A stretch of 64,000 nucleotides of DNA from Paraburkholderia nodosa DSM 21604 (lineage in GTDB: Bacteria; Pseudomonadota; Gammaproteobacteria; Burkholderiales; Burkholderiaceae): the NCBI RefSeq assembly GCF_000519185.1, contig NZ_JAFA01000014.1, positions 1 to 64,000 on the forward strand, in the 5' to 3' direction. The position numbers and the translations under genes are program-made. Positions 56,198 to 64,000 of this stretch are shown piece after piece (positions within the stretch are counted from its first letter, which is position 1; each line of letters starts with the position of its first letter). The notes beneath the pieces were generated by a model. That model was not told where the DNA came from. It was given only the letters and a program-made list of their open reading frames with translations, and ran no database searches.

Positions 56198-57223
56198 CTA
56201 GCCGCCAGGTTGATGCGGTAGTTTCACCCGGCTCGCAAGCTCGGGGGCGATGGCGCCAAGCGGCAGGATCGTGCGCGCGGCGAAGAGCGCCGCCGCCGCC
56301 TTGGGCATGCCGTATACGGCGCTAGTCGCCTCGTCCTGGGCGATGGTGTGCCAGCCCTTGGCGCGCATCGCCTTCAGGCCGATGGCGCCGTCGCGCCCCA
56401 TGCCCGTGAGCAGCACGCCGATCGCCTCGCCCGTCCAGCGCTCGACGAGGCTGTGAAAGAACGTATCGACGGAGGGACGGTAGGGTGTGTCGGCCGGCTC
56501 GCGAGTGTAAGCCAGCTTGCCGCCCGCTGTCATGCGCAGATGATCGTTGGTCGCGGCGAGCAGCACGCAGCCCGGCTCGGGCTGCTCGCCTTCGAGCGCG
56601 ATGCGCACCGTGAGCGGCGTCTGGCCGTCGAGCCAGGCGGCCATGCCCGCGGCGAACGACTGGTCCACGTGCTGCACGATCACGATGCCCGCGCCGAAAC
56701 CGGCGGGCAGCGCACCGAGCACGGTGGCAAGCGCGCTGGGTCCGCCCGCCGAGGCGCCGATCGCGATGAGCGGCGCTTTCGCCATGCCGGAAGCGGTGAA
56801 CGCCGGCGCGCGCGCGGCGAGATCGAGCGCGCCCGAAACGCGCCCGATCTGCTCGATCTTCGCGAGCAACAGGTCCATGGTGCGGCGCGTATCGGGCCCC
56901 GCGAGCGTGGGCGTATCGACGGCATCGAGCGCGCCCGCGCCCATCGCCTCGTACACGCGCCAGGCGTTCGCGCCCACGCTGCTCGTGACGATCAGGATCG
57001 GGCACGGCGAGCGCGCCATGATCTGCCGCGTGGCCTCCACGCCGTCGACCTTCGGCATCACGAGATCCATGAGGATCACGTCGGGCACCTGCGCCGCGCA
57101 GAACTGCACCGCATCCTCGCCGTTCGCGGCGACCCACACCACGCGATGGCCGGGCCGCGTCGCAATGGCCTGACGCAGCGCCTCGACTGCTAGCGGCATG
57201 TCGTTGGCGATACCGATTTTCAT
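56198..57223 (-). CDS. wspF: Wsp methylesterase WspF (CheB-like)
   Basis: The 341-residue protein has a receiver domain (Asp53 in ILMDLVMPKVDG) and a CheB methylesterase domain with the serine in IGASAGGPSAL (about 158), His in VIVQHVDQ and Asp in TGMGRDGAIGL. It would remove methyl groups from WspA and so damp signalling; loss of WspF in Pseudomonas locks WspR on. It overlaps the wspE gene by ATGA at 57220-57223. Confidence 0.93.
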   Translation of the reverse strand: MKIGIANDMPLAVEALRQAIATRPGHRVVWVAANGEDAVQFCAAQVPDVILMDLVMPKVDGVEATRQIMARSPCPILIVTSSVGANAWRVYEAMGAGALDAVDTPTLAGPDTRRTMDLLLAKIEQIGRVSGALDLAARAPAFTASGMAKAPLIAIGASAGGPSALATVLGALPAGFGAGIVIVQHVDQSFAAGMAAWLDGQTPLTVRIALEGEQPEPGCVLLAATNDHLRMTAGGKLAYTREPADTPYRPSVDTFFHSLVERWTGEAIGVLLTGMGRDGAIGLKAMRAKGWHTIAQDEATSAVYGMPKAAAALFAARTILPLGAIAPELASRVKLPHQPGG

Positions 57224-59523
57224 CCCGCCGCCTCTCCGATCAGGTCGTTCACCGCGTCAAGCAGCGCTTCGTCGTGGAAGCTGCCCTTGGTCAGATAGTA
57301 GTCGGCGCCCGCGTCGAGGCCGCGCCGCCGGTCATCTTCGCGATCCTTGTACGAGACGATCATCACCGGCACGTTGCGATGCATCGCGTCGCCCTTGATC
57401 ATCGTGACGAGTTCGATGCCGTCCATGCGCGGCATGTCGACGTCGGTGATGACGAGGTCGAAGTGCGCGTTGCGCAAGGTGCTCCAGCCGTCCATGCCGT
57501 CCACCGCCACCGTGACGTCGTAGCCGCGTTTTTCGAGCAGCTTGCGCTCCAGCTCCCGCACCGTCAAGGAGTCCTCGACAACGAGAATGCGCTTGCGTGC
57601 GCGCGCCCCATCGTGCGCGCCGCCGCGCGCCACGCCCGCGAGCTGCCCGTCGCGCACGAGACGCGCAACCGACGTCACGATGTCCTCCACGTCGACGATC
57701 AGCGCGACCTCGCCGTCGTCGAGCAGCGCCGCCGCGGAAACGTTGCGCACCTTGCCCAGACGCGCGTCGAGCGGCTGCACGGCGAGCGTGCGCTCGCCCG
57801 CGAAGCGGTCCACGGCCACGCCATAGAGGCCCGCCTCGCTGCCCACCAGCACGACGTTCAGATCTTCCGTGGTCGCGGCTTCGGCACCGGCGCCGAGCAG
57901 TTGGCGCGCCGTCACGAGCCCCACGGGCCGCCCTTCGAAGGCAATGTGCTGCTGGCCTTCGAGCATCTCGATCGTGCTGCGCGGCACGCTGAGCGCGCGG
58001 CGCACGTGCGCGAGCGGGAACGCATAGGCTTCGCCCGCGACCTCGACGATCAGGCTGCGCACCACCGAGAGCGTGAGCGGCAACTGCAGCACGAAGCGCG
58101 TGCCCTGCCCCGTCGCGCTCTCGATGCGCACCGTGCCGCGCACGGCCTTCGCGAAGTTCTGCACGGCGTCGAGGCCGACGCCGCGGCCCGACACGTCGGT
58201 GACAGTATCGCGCAGCGAGAAGCCCGGCAGCAGCAGGAAGTCGAACAGCTCGGCGTCGGACATCGCGGCAACGGCCTGGGGCTGCGCGAGCGAGCGCGCG
58301 ACGATGTTCGCGCGCAGTGCGTCCAGATCGATGCCCGCGCCGTCGTCGGCCACGGCGATGAGCAGTTTGCCGGCGCTATGACGCGCTTCGAGCGTGAGGC
58401 TTGCCTCTTCCGCCTTGCCCGCGCGCCGTCTTGTTTCGGGGTCCTCGATACCGTGGTCGAGCGCGTTGCGCAGCAGGTGGCCGAGCGGCGCGTCGAGCAT
58501 TTCGAGGATGTCGCGGTCCACTTGCGTCGACTCGCCGGCAATCGCGAAGCGCACGCGCTTGCCGAGCGAGCGCGCAAGGTCGCGCACCACGCGCGGATAA
58601 GTGTGCGCCGTGTCGCCGAATGGCCGCATGCGGCATTGCAGGGCCTCCTCGTAGAGGCGCTGCGCGAGTTGCGTGCCGCGCCGGTCGATGCGATCGACGT
58701 CGTCGAATCGTTCGGATAGCTGACGATCGAGCGACGCAACCGCATTGCGGATATCGGCGAGCGCGGCGCGAGCGTCGACGTCGAGTGCAGCTCCGTGGCG
58801 TTCCTGGAACTGGCCCAGCGCCGCGAGCACGTTGCCCTGCGCGCGGCGCGTGCGCAAGAGCCCCTCCGCGAACGGCCGCATGCGGCGCGACTCCACCAGC
58901 GATTCGCCCGCGAAGCCGAGCAGGCGGTCGAGCGTGCCGGCGCGCACGCGCAGCATGCGCCCGGCGTCGGCTGAACGGGATGGCGAGGGTTGCGCCAGCG
59001 GCGCGGGTTCGACGTCGTCGGTCGCCGCCGCCTCGCGCTCCGGCTCGGGCAGACGCAATGACGCCGCCAGCGCGGCGAGGTCGTCGGTTTCGGGTGTGGT
59101 CCCGGGCGCGCTCGCGGCGGCGTTGTCCGCGCCGGGCGGCGCTCCGCCCTGCAGGCGCGCCACGAACGCCTCGACCGCCTCGTGCGCAAGCGGCGCCGCC
59201 GCGGCATCGCCTGCCGCGCTCAGCAAGTCGATGCCGACGAGCAGTGCATCGATGCGCGCCGCGTCGATGCGCAGCTCGCCGCGCTGCGCGGCCACGAAGC
59301 AGTCCTCCATCGCGCTCGCCACCTCGACCGCCTCCGGCAGTCCGACGATACGCGCCGCGCCCTTGAGCGAGTGCGTCGCGCGCATGCAGGCTTCGAGCGT
59401 GGCGGCATCCGCGGGCGCGGACTCCAGCGCGAGCAGGCCCGCGGAAAGCGTGCGCGTCTGCGCCGCCGCCTCCTCATGGAAGAGGTCGAGCAGCGAGCGG
59501 CGGCTCAGTTCGTCGTCGCTCAT
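57220..59523 (-). CDS. wspE: Wsp hybrid histidine kinase WspE (CheA-like with receiver domain)
   Basis: From ATG 59523 the protein has 767 residues. The Hpt domain carries His51 in ATHSLKGAARIVG. A dimerisation part leads to the ATPase (N-box LLRNALDHGIEDPETR; G-box VADDGAGID). A CheW-like domain (about 510-640) and a C-terminal receiver (ILVVEDSLTVRELE, Asp in ITDVDMPRMDG) follow. It takes the WspA signal through WspB/WspD and phosphorylates WspR and WspF. It overlaps wspD (ATGA at 59520) and wspF. All catalytic motifs look intact. Confidence 0.94.
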   Translation of the reverse strand: MSDDELSRRSLLDLFHEEAAAQTRTLSAGLLALESAPADAATLEACMRATHSLKGAARIVGLPEAVEVASAMEDCFVAAQRGELRIDAARIDALLVGIDLLSAAGDAAAAPLAHEAVEAFVARLQGGAPPGADNAAASAPGTTPETDDLAALAASLRLPEPEREAAATDDVEPAPLAQPSPSRSADAGRMLRVRAGTLDRLLGFAGESLVESRRMRPFAEGLLRTRRAQGNVLAALGQFQERHGAALDVDARAALADIRNAVASLDRQLSERFDDVDRIDRRGTQLAQRLYEEALQCRMRPFGDTAHTYPRVVRDLARSLGKRVRFAIAGESTQVDRDILEMLDAPLGHLLRNALDHGIEDPETRRRAGKAEEASLTLEARHSAGKLLIAVADDGAGIDLDALRANIVARSLAQPQAVAAMSDAELFDFLLLPGFSLRDTVTDVSGRGVGLDAVQNFAKAVRGTVRIESATGQGTRFVLQLPLTLSVVRSLIVEVAGEAYAFPLAHVRRALSVPRSTIEMLEGQQHIAFEGRPVGLVTARQLLGAGAEAATTEDLNVVLVGSEAGLYGVAVDRFAGERTLAVQPLDARLGKVRNVSAAALLDDGEVALIVDVEDIVTSVARLVRDGQLAGVARGGAHDGARARKRILVVEDSLTVRELERKLLEKRGYDVTVAVDGMDGWSTLRNAHFDLVITDVDMPRMDGIELVTMIKGDAMHRNVPVMIVSYKDREDDRRRGLDAGADYYLTKGSFHDEALLDAVNDLIGEAAG

Positions 59524-60224
59524 CGCAAACTCCTTGCAAGCGCATCGAATAGCACCTCGGCGTCGAGCACGCCCACCGAACGCCCGCGCCAGTGCGTCAC
59601 GCCGCGCACGTGCCGCCCGGCCGACTGCGCGAGCGTGGCGGGCGCAGGCAGGAGCGCGTCGGCGCCGAAGCTCGCCACGCCCTCCACGGCATCGACGGGA
59701 AACGCCGTCGTCGCGCCTGCCCATTCGGTCACGAGCAGGCGCGGCGTGGCGGCGCGCGACGGTGCGCCGAGCGCCGCGGCATCGATGCGCAGCAGCGCGG
59801 CCAGCGATACCGCGAGCGTGAGCACGCCGCGCACGTTCACGACGCCCAGCACGGCGACGCTGCGCCGGTGCGGCAGCGTGTGGATGGCGCGCGCCTCGTG
59901 CACCTGGCGCAGCGCGGTAGCGGGCAGCGCGAGCCACTCGCCGCCTACGCGAAACACGAGCGAGCCTTCGTGGCGCGTCTGCGTGCCCGCAGACTCAGGC
60001 GCGCGTTCGAGCGCAAGCGCAGCTGGCGCAAGCGGCGCGGGACGGTCGAGCATGCGCGCCGCCGCTTCTTCGAACACCGGGCAATTGAGGCAGCGCACGC
60101 ACGTTTCGAGGCGCGGGCACGAGTTGTCACCCAGCGTGCCGATGACTTTCCAGCAGTGCTCGGGCAGCGGCGCCGCCGGCGCGAGGTCCTGCGCACGGTC
60201 TTGCTCAAGTTCGCGCTCAGGCAT
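59520..60224 (-). CDS. wspD: Wsp coupling protein WspD (CheW-like, cysteine-rich N terminus)
   Basis: From ATG 60224 (GCAGGAGG upstream) the protein has 234 residues. The N-terminal 50 residues contain CWKVIGTLGDNSCPRLETCV followed by RCLNCPVF, a cysteine cluster typical of WspD that may bind a metal. The CheW domain follows (about 75-230). It bridges WspA and WspE. It overlaps both neighbours in the operon. Confidence 0.92.
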   Translation of the reverse strand: MPERELEQDRAQDLAPAAPLPEHCWKVIGTLGDNSCPRLETCVRCLNCPVFEEAAARMLDRPAPLAPAALALERAPESAGTQTRHEGSLVFRVGGEWLALPATALRQVHEARAIHTLPHRRSVAVLGVVNVRGVLTLAVSLAALLRIDAAALGAPSRAATPRLLVTEWAGATTAFPVDAVEGVASFGADALLPAPATLAQSAGRHVRGVTHWRGRSVGVLDAEVLFDALARSLR

Positions 60225-61683
60225 GCGGGCCTCCTGCGTCCGGTTCGCCGCGCTGCGCTGCGCGCTGCGCACGGCGCATCAGCCGGCGCGCGCCTTCGGC
60301 ATCGCCCTGCACTTCGAGCAGGGCCGCCAGATGCGTGAGCGCTTCGTAGTGCGTGGGCTCCAGATAGATGGCCTTGCGATAGTGCGCGAGTGCCTCGACG
60401 GCGCGGCCCTGCGCATCGGCGATCAGGCCTAGCAGGTACCAGGTCCCCGCGTTCTGCGCCAACGCCTGCGCCGCTTGCGCGGCGAGGCGTTCGGCCTCGT
60501 CGAGCGCGCCGGCGTCGGCGAGGCGCCGCGCGTCGGCGAGCGCGGCTTCGGGCGTGGCACCGGTGGGCTGCCCGTGCGCCGCACGGGCGCTCACCACGGC
60601 GGCCGCGCGCGGAGCCGGCGCGCCGTGCAAGGGCCGCAGCGAGAGCCGCGGCGGCGCTGGCCCGCGTGCCGCCGCGGCCACGGGCGCGTCCAGCGGCGCG
60701 AACACCGGCGCGCTGCCGAATGCGGGCGCCGCTGCCGTGGCGGCCATCACCGGTAGCGGCGTGAGCGCAGGCGGCACGGCGGCCGCCGGGCTCGCCGGAT
60801 GTTGATGATCCGCCGTCGCCCCGGGTTCCGGCGCGCGAAAACCGAACGCGAGCGGAATATAGGCGGACACCATCTCATGACGCATCATCAGCCCGGTTTC
60901 CGCCGGTCCGACGAAGATCATGCCGCCCGCCGTGAGGCGCGCACGCAGCAAGTCGATGGCGCGGTCCTGCGAGGCGCGGTCGAAATAGATCAGCACGTTG
61001 CGGCAGAAAATGAAGTCGTAGCGCACCGGGTGCGGTGCGAGCCATTCGAACAGGTTCGCGCGCTCGAAGGTCACGGCGCGGCGCACCGTCGCGGCGATAC
61101 GCCATCCGTCCGGCGCCGCCTCGAAATAGCGCTCGCGAAACGCGAGGCCGTCGCCGCGAAACGCATTGCGGCCGTACACGCCGCGCGCGGCCGCCGCAAT
61201 CGACTGGCCGCTGATGTCGATCGCGTCGATGGCGAACTGCCCGTGCGCGAGGCCCGCGTCGAGCAGCGCCATGGCCGCCGAGTACGGCTCCTCGCCGCTC
61301 GAGCACGGCGCGCTCAGCACGCGCAGCACGTCGCCCGGCTGCGCGGCCAGCCGCTTCGCGCCGAGGCGCGCGAGCGCGGCGAAGGCCTCGCGCTCGCGAA
61401 AGAACCAGGTCTCGGGCACGACGAGCGCGTCGATCAGCGCCTGGCGCTCGGCAGCCGTGGTCGTGAGACGCTGCCAGTAGGCTTCGCGCGCCCATTCGGG
61501 CAGCGCGGCGCCGCTCATCCACGCCTTGCGCGTGACGGCCGGATGCAGATCGGCGTGGACCTCGAGCGTCACCGCGGCCCGTGCGCCCACCGCGCGAGCG
61601 AGCGCGTTGGCGCCCAGCGATTCGGCGTCGATGCCGGTTTCGTCGACCAGCCAGGCGGCGAAGCGCGGGTCGGCCTGTCTCAT
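60217..61683 (-). CDS. wspC: Wsp methyltransferase WspC (CheR-like with TPR tail)
   Basis: From ATG 61683 the protein has 488 residues. A CheR methyltransferase domain (about 1-270) shows the AdoMet-binding segment VLRVLSAPCSSGEEPYSAAM and DFIFCRNVLIYFD. A low-complexity Ala/Pro linker (about 275-385) leads to C-terminal TPR-like helices (WYLLGLIADAQGRAVEALAH). It should methylate glutamates of WspA and raise its signalling. It overlaps wspB (ATGA at 61680) and wspD by 8 bases. Confidence 0.93.
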   Translation of the reverse strand: MRQADPRFAAWLVDETGIDAESLGANALARAVGARAAVTLEVHADLHPAVTRKAWMSGAALPEWAREAYWQRLTTTAAERQALIDALVVPETWFFREREAFAALARLGAKRLAAQPGDVLRVLSAPCSSGEEPYSAAMALLDAGLAHGQFAIDAIDISGQSIAAAARGVYGRNAFRGDGLAFRERYFEAAPDGWRIAATVRRAVTFERANLFEWLAPHPVRYDFIFCRNVLIYFDRASQDRAIDLLRARLTAGGMIFVGPAETGLMMRHEMVSAYIPLAFGFRAPEPGATADHQHPASPAAAVPPALTPLPVMAATAAAPAFGSAPVFAPLDAPVAAAARGPAPPRLSLRPLHGAPAPRAAAVVSARAAHGQPTGATPEAALADARRLADAGALDEAERLAAQAAQALAQNAGTWYLLGLIADAQGRAVEALAHYRKAIYLEPTHYEALTHLAALLEVQGDAEGARRLMRRAQRAAQRGEPDAGGPHA

Positions 61684-62174
61684 GGCGCGCCTTGCCACGA
61701 AGGCGGATCGGGAAAGAGCCGCGCGCGCACGCGCGCGTCGAGCAGCTGGGCGACTTTCACCCACTGCACGAAACCGCGCTCGTCGCGCGCGACGGGGCCG
61801 AGCCAGCGTGCCTCGGGCGTGGCGATGCCGCCTTCGGCAAAGCGCTCGGGGGCAATCGACTGCGTGCGCGTCGCGCTTTCGAGCAGCAGCGCGAGGCGGC
61901 GCGGCTTCGCATGAGCGGCAACCGCGCCGGCGTCATCGTCACGGTCATACACGAGCACGAGCCGCGTGGACATGAGCGTGCGTGCGGGCCGCCCTAGCGC
62001 GAGCATCGGCAGATCGACCACGGGCACGGGCGCGCCCTCGTAGTCGATCACGCCGGCGATATACGCGGGCGTGCCCGGAAACGCGCGCACGGGCGCGAGC
62101 GGCAGCACGTGCGCGATCTCGCGGGCATCAAGCGCGTAACGCTCGCCGTCCAGTTCGAACACCAGGAAGAGCAT
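61680..62174 (-). CDS. wspB: Wsp coupling protein WspB (CheW-like)
   Basis: The 164-residue protein is a single CheW domain, opening MLFLVFELDGERYALDAREI and containing GVIDYEGAPVPVVDLPML, the usual coupling pattern. It overlaps wspC by ATGA and follows wspA by 13 bases. It connects the receptor to WspE. Confidence 0.93.
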   Translation of the reverse strand: MLFLVFELDGERYALDAREIAHVLPLAPVRAFPGTPAYIAGVIDYEGAPVPVVDLPMLALGRPARTLMSTRLVLVYDRDDDAGAVAAHAKPRRLALLLESATRTQSIAPERFAEGGIATPEARWLGPVARDERGFVQWVKVAQLLDARVRARLFPDPPSWQGAP

Positions 62175-62187
62175 CGCCGTTCCCGCG

Positions 62188-63861
62188 TCACGCCTCGATC
62201 CTGAACCGCGACACGCCGGTGCGCAGTTCGTTGGCGACGAGCGTGAGATTGTCGATGGCCTGCGACGACTGGCGCAGCGACTCCGCCGTCTGCTGGGCGG
62301 CCTCGGAAAGCTGCGTGAGCGCCTGGGTGATCTGCTCGGCGCTGGTGGCCTGCGCCTGCATGCCGTCGTTCACGACCTGGAAGCGCGGCGCGAGCGTCTG
62401 CACCGCGCCGATGATCTGCGAAAGCTGCGCGCCCACTGCCTGCACGTCGTGCATGCCGCGCCGCACTTCTTCCGCGAACTTGTCCATGCCCATCACGCCG
62501 GCTGACACCGCCGACTGGATCTCTTTCACGGTCTGCTCGATGTCGTAGGTCGCCACGGCCGTCTGGTCGGCGAGGCGGCGGATTTCGGTCGCGACCACGG
62601 AGAAGCCGCGCCCGTACTCGCCCGCCTTCTCCGCTTCGATCGCCGCGTTCAGCGAAAGCAGATTGGTCTGGTCGGCCACCTTCGTGATCGTCGCCACGAC
62701 CTGATTGATGCTCACGGCCTTCTCGTTGAGGATGGCGAGCTTGGCGTTCACCGAACCCGCCGCTTCCATCACGCTGCGCATCGTGTCTTCCATGTGCGTG
62801 AGGCCGCTCTGGCTCGTGCTGGCGAGCCCGGCCGACTGCTCGGCCACCGTCGCCACCTCGCTCATGGTGCGCACGAGGTCGCGCGCCGTGGCGAAAATCT
62901 CGCGCGAGGTCGCGCCGATCTCGGTCGTGGTGGCCGCCGTCTCGCTCGCGGTGGCCTGCTGCTCCTTCGACGTCGCGGCCACTTCGGCCACCGAGGTCGT
63001 GACCTGCAGCGACGACTTCTGCGCCTGGGCGACGAGGCTGGCCAGTTCGTCGCTCATGCGGTTGAAGCCGTCTTCGAGCACACCGAATTCGTCGCTGCGG
63101 TTCAGCGCGAGGCGCTGCGACAGGTTACCGGTGCGCATGGAGTCGTGCACCTCCACGAGGCGCGCCATCGGCACCGTGATCGCGCGATAGAGCGCGTAAC
63201 CCGTGGCGAGCGCGGCGAGCAGCACGACGCCCAGCGCCGTGGCGAGCGTGATCTCCGTGCCCGTGACCGAGTTGCGGATGGTCTGCGCGGACTCGTCGGC
63301 CTGCTGACGGTTTTCGTCGACGAGCGCGTTGGCCGTGGCGAGCACCTCCTGCCAGGCCGGGCCGATCTGCGCGAACGCGGCCTGCGCGGCCGGGCGCGAG
63401 GCGGGCAACTGGCTCGCTACCACCTTGGCCAGCGGCAGATAGCGCGCGTAGGCGTCGCGAAAGCGCTGGAAGCGCTCGCGGTCGTCGCTGCGGAAAAGCG
63501 TGCGTTCGTACTGCCGTGTGGTCTCCTCGACCTGCGCCACGGCCGCGGGCAGGCCCGACAGGTCGCGGGCCGCGCTGTCCGCATCGGCATCGACGAAGGC
63601 CGCGCGCTCGACGAGGCTATAGGTCTGGTTGGCCGCCGCGCGCAGCGACGTCGCGTAGAACAGGCCCGGCACCGAATCGCTCGTGAGGCTCATCGCCTCG
63701 CTGTCGATCGCGCGCAGGCGGTCCCACGAGACCGCAGCCATCGCGAGCATCAGTACGAAAAGCAAGCCAAAGCTGAGGACGATGCGTGTGCCGAGGGTAT
63801 AGCGACCCTGAGTCTGTCGAGGCAGGCCGGCTTGGCCGGAACGGGGCATGGCGGTGCTCAT
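62188..63861 (-). CDS. wspA: Wsp methyl-accepting chemoreceptor WspA
   Basis: I start at ATG 63861 (GGAGAG upstream), giving 557 residues; the frame is open to the window edge but the extra part lacks features. Membrane helix 1 (about 25-48, IVLSFGLLFVLMLAMAAVSW), a periplasmic four-helix-type sensor (about 50-200), membrane helix 2 (about 200-225), a HAMP domain and the signalling hairpin follow. The tip is ITKVADQTNLLSLNAAIEAE. Related WspA proteins sense surface contact or envelope stress. It is the first gene of wspA-B-C-D-E-F-R, with the presumed promoter between 63862 and the window end; only 139 bases are visible. Confidence 0.94.
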   Translation of the reverse strand: MSTAMPRSGQAGLPRQTQGRYTLGTRIVLSFGLLFVLMLAMAAVSWDRLRAIDSEAMSLTSDSVPGLFYATSLRAAANQTYSLVERAAFVDADADSAARDLSGLPAAVAQVEETTRQYERTLFRSDDRERFQRFRDAYARYLPLAKVVASQLPASRPAAQAAFAQIGPAWQEVLATANALVDENRQQADESAQTIRNSVTGTEITLATALGVVLLAALATGYALYRAITVPMARLVEVHDSMRTGNLSQRLALNRSDEFGVLEDGFNRMSDELASLVAQAQKSSLQVTTSVAEVAATSKEQQATASETAATTTEIGATSREIFATARDLVRTMSEVATVAEQSAGLASTSQSGLTHMEDTMRSVMEAAGSVNAKLAILNEKAVSINQVVATITKVADQTNLLSLNAAIEAEKAGEYGRGFSVVATEIRRLADQTAVATYDIEQTVKEIQSAVSAGVMGMDKFAEEVRRGMHDVQAVGAQLSQIIGAVQTLAPRFQVVNDGMQAQATSAEQITQALTQLSEAAQQTAESLRQSSQAIDNLTLVANELRTGVSRFRIEA

Positions 63862-64000
63862 TGCGCTAAAGACTCTCCGGTGGCGTGGACCGGCGCGCCC
63901 GCCCTGCCGGCGAGGCGGGGCGCGGCTGCGCAGGGCGAGGCCGCGCGCGGCGGCCTTGACCGCCGTAGTGTAATGCGTTTGCGCACTTTTATGGGACAAG

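Overview
The window looks like a chromosomal segment of a Burkholderiaceae bacterium, most likely Burkholderia, Paraburkholderia or Caballeronia. The base composition is very GC-rich with G/C in most third codon positions. The gene content fits: a hopanoid gene (hpnJ-like), a Burkholderiales-type porin, a small DUF4148 protein, a complete wsp chemosensory operon, and many ABC importers with local repressors. I see no tRNA, rRNA, CRISPR array, transposase or prophage gene. The species call is inference from content, not from a database search.

Layout. 1-3619: the 5' part of a radical-SAM hopanoid gene, a divergent glycosyltransferase and a FemAB-like acyltransferase. 4122-12111: an IclR regulator divergent from a polyamine/opine-type ABC importer whose operon also encodes a three-subunit [2Fe-2S]/flavin dehydrogenase and the binding protein. 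12225-15336: an NlpC/P60 lipoprotein and a porin. 15403-23039: a sugar ABC importer with a GH42 beta-galactosidase, under a divergent LacI repressor with two visible operators. 23174-25417: an N-methyltryptophan-oxidase-like flavoenzyme and an unknown lipoprotein. 25531-28923: an ECF42-type sigma factor with a VOC protein, two DGPF/YCII proteins and a TetR regulator, followed by a divergent metallo-hydrolase. 30444-35376: a ROK repressor heading a ribose-type ABC importer. 35420-42630: an orphan SsuA-like binding protein, an EAL enzyme with a CSS domain, a PAS-GGDEF enzyme, a ZntB-like transporter and a DUF1479 oxygenase-like protein. 42819-47670: a MarR-MFS efflux pair, a PHB-depolymerase-like esterase, a two-gene chromate transporter and a DUF4148 protein. 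47987-52541: an HtrA protease, a ~550 bp inverted-repeat element, and an ECF sigma gene flanked by two anti-sigma-like genes. 52796-55000: a secreted beta-propeller protein. 55015-63861: wspA-B-C-D-E-F-R in the canonical order.

How the genes work together. The Wsp operon would sense a surface or envelope signal through WspA and activate the diguanylate cyclase WspR. Together with the separate GGDEF and EAL proteins, c-di-GMP signalling accounts for a large share of the window. The other theme is nutrient uptake: three ABC importer operons each have a local repressor and a palindromic site in the control region. The most useful points for follow-up are the ECF42/DGPF cluster with a candidate cognate promoter, the sigma gene between two anti-sigma-like genes, the large inverted repeat, the substituted I-site in WspR, and the transporter-dehydrogenase operon of unknown substrate.
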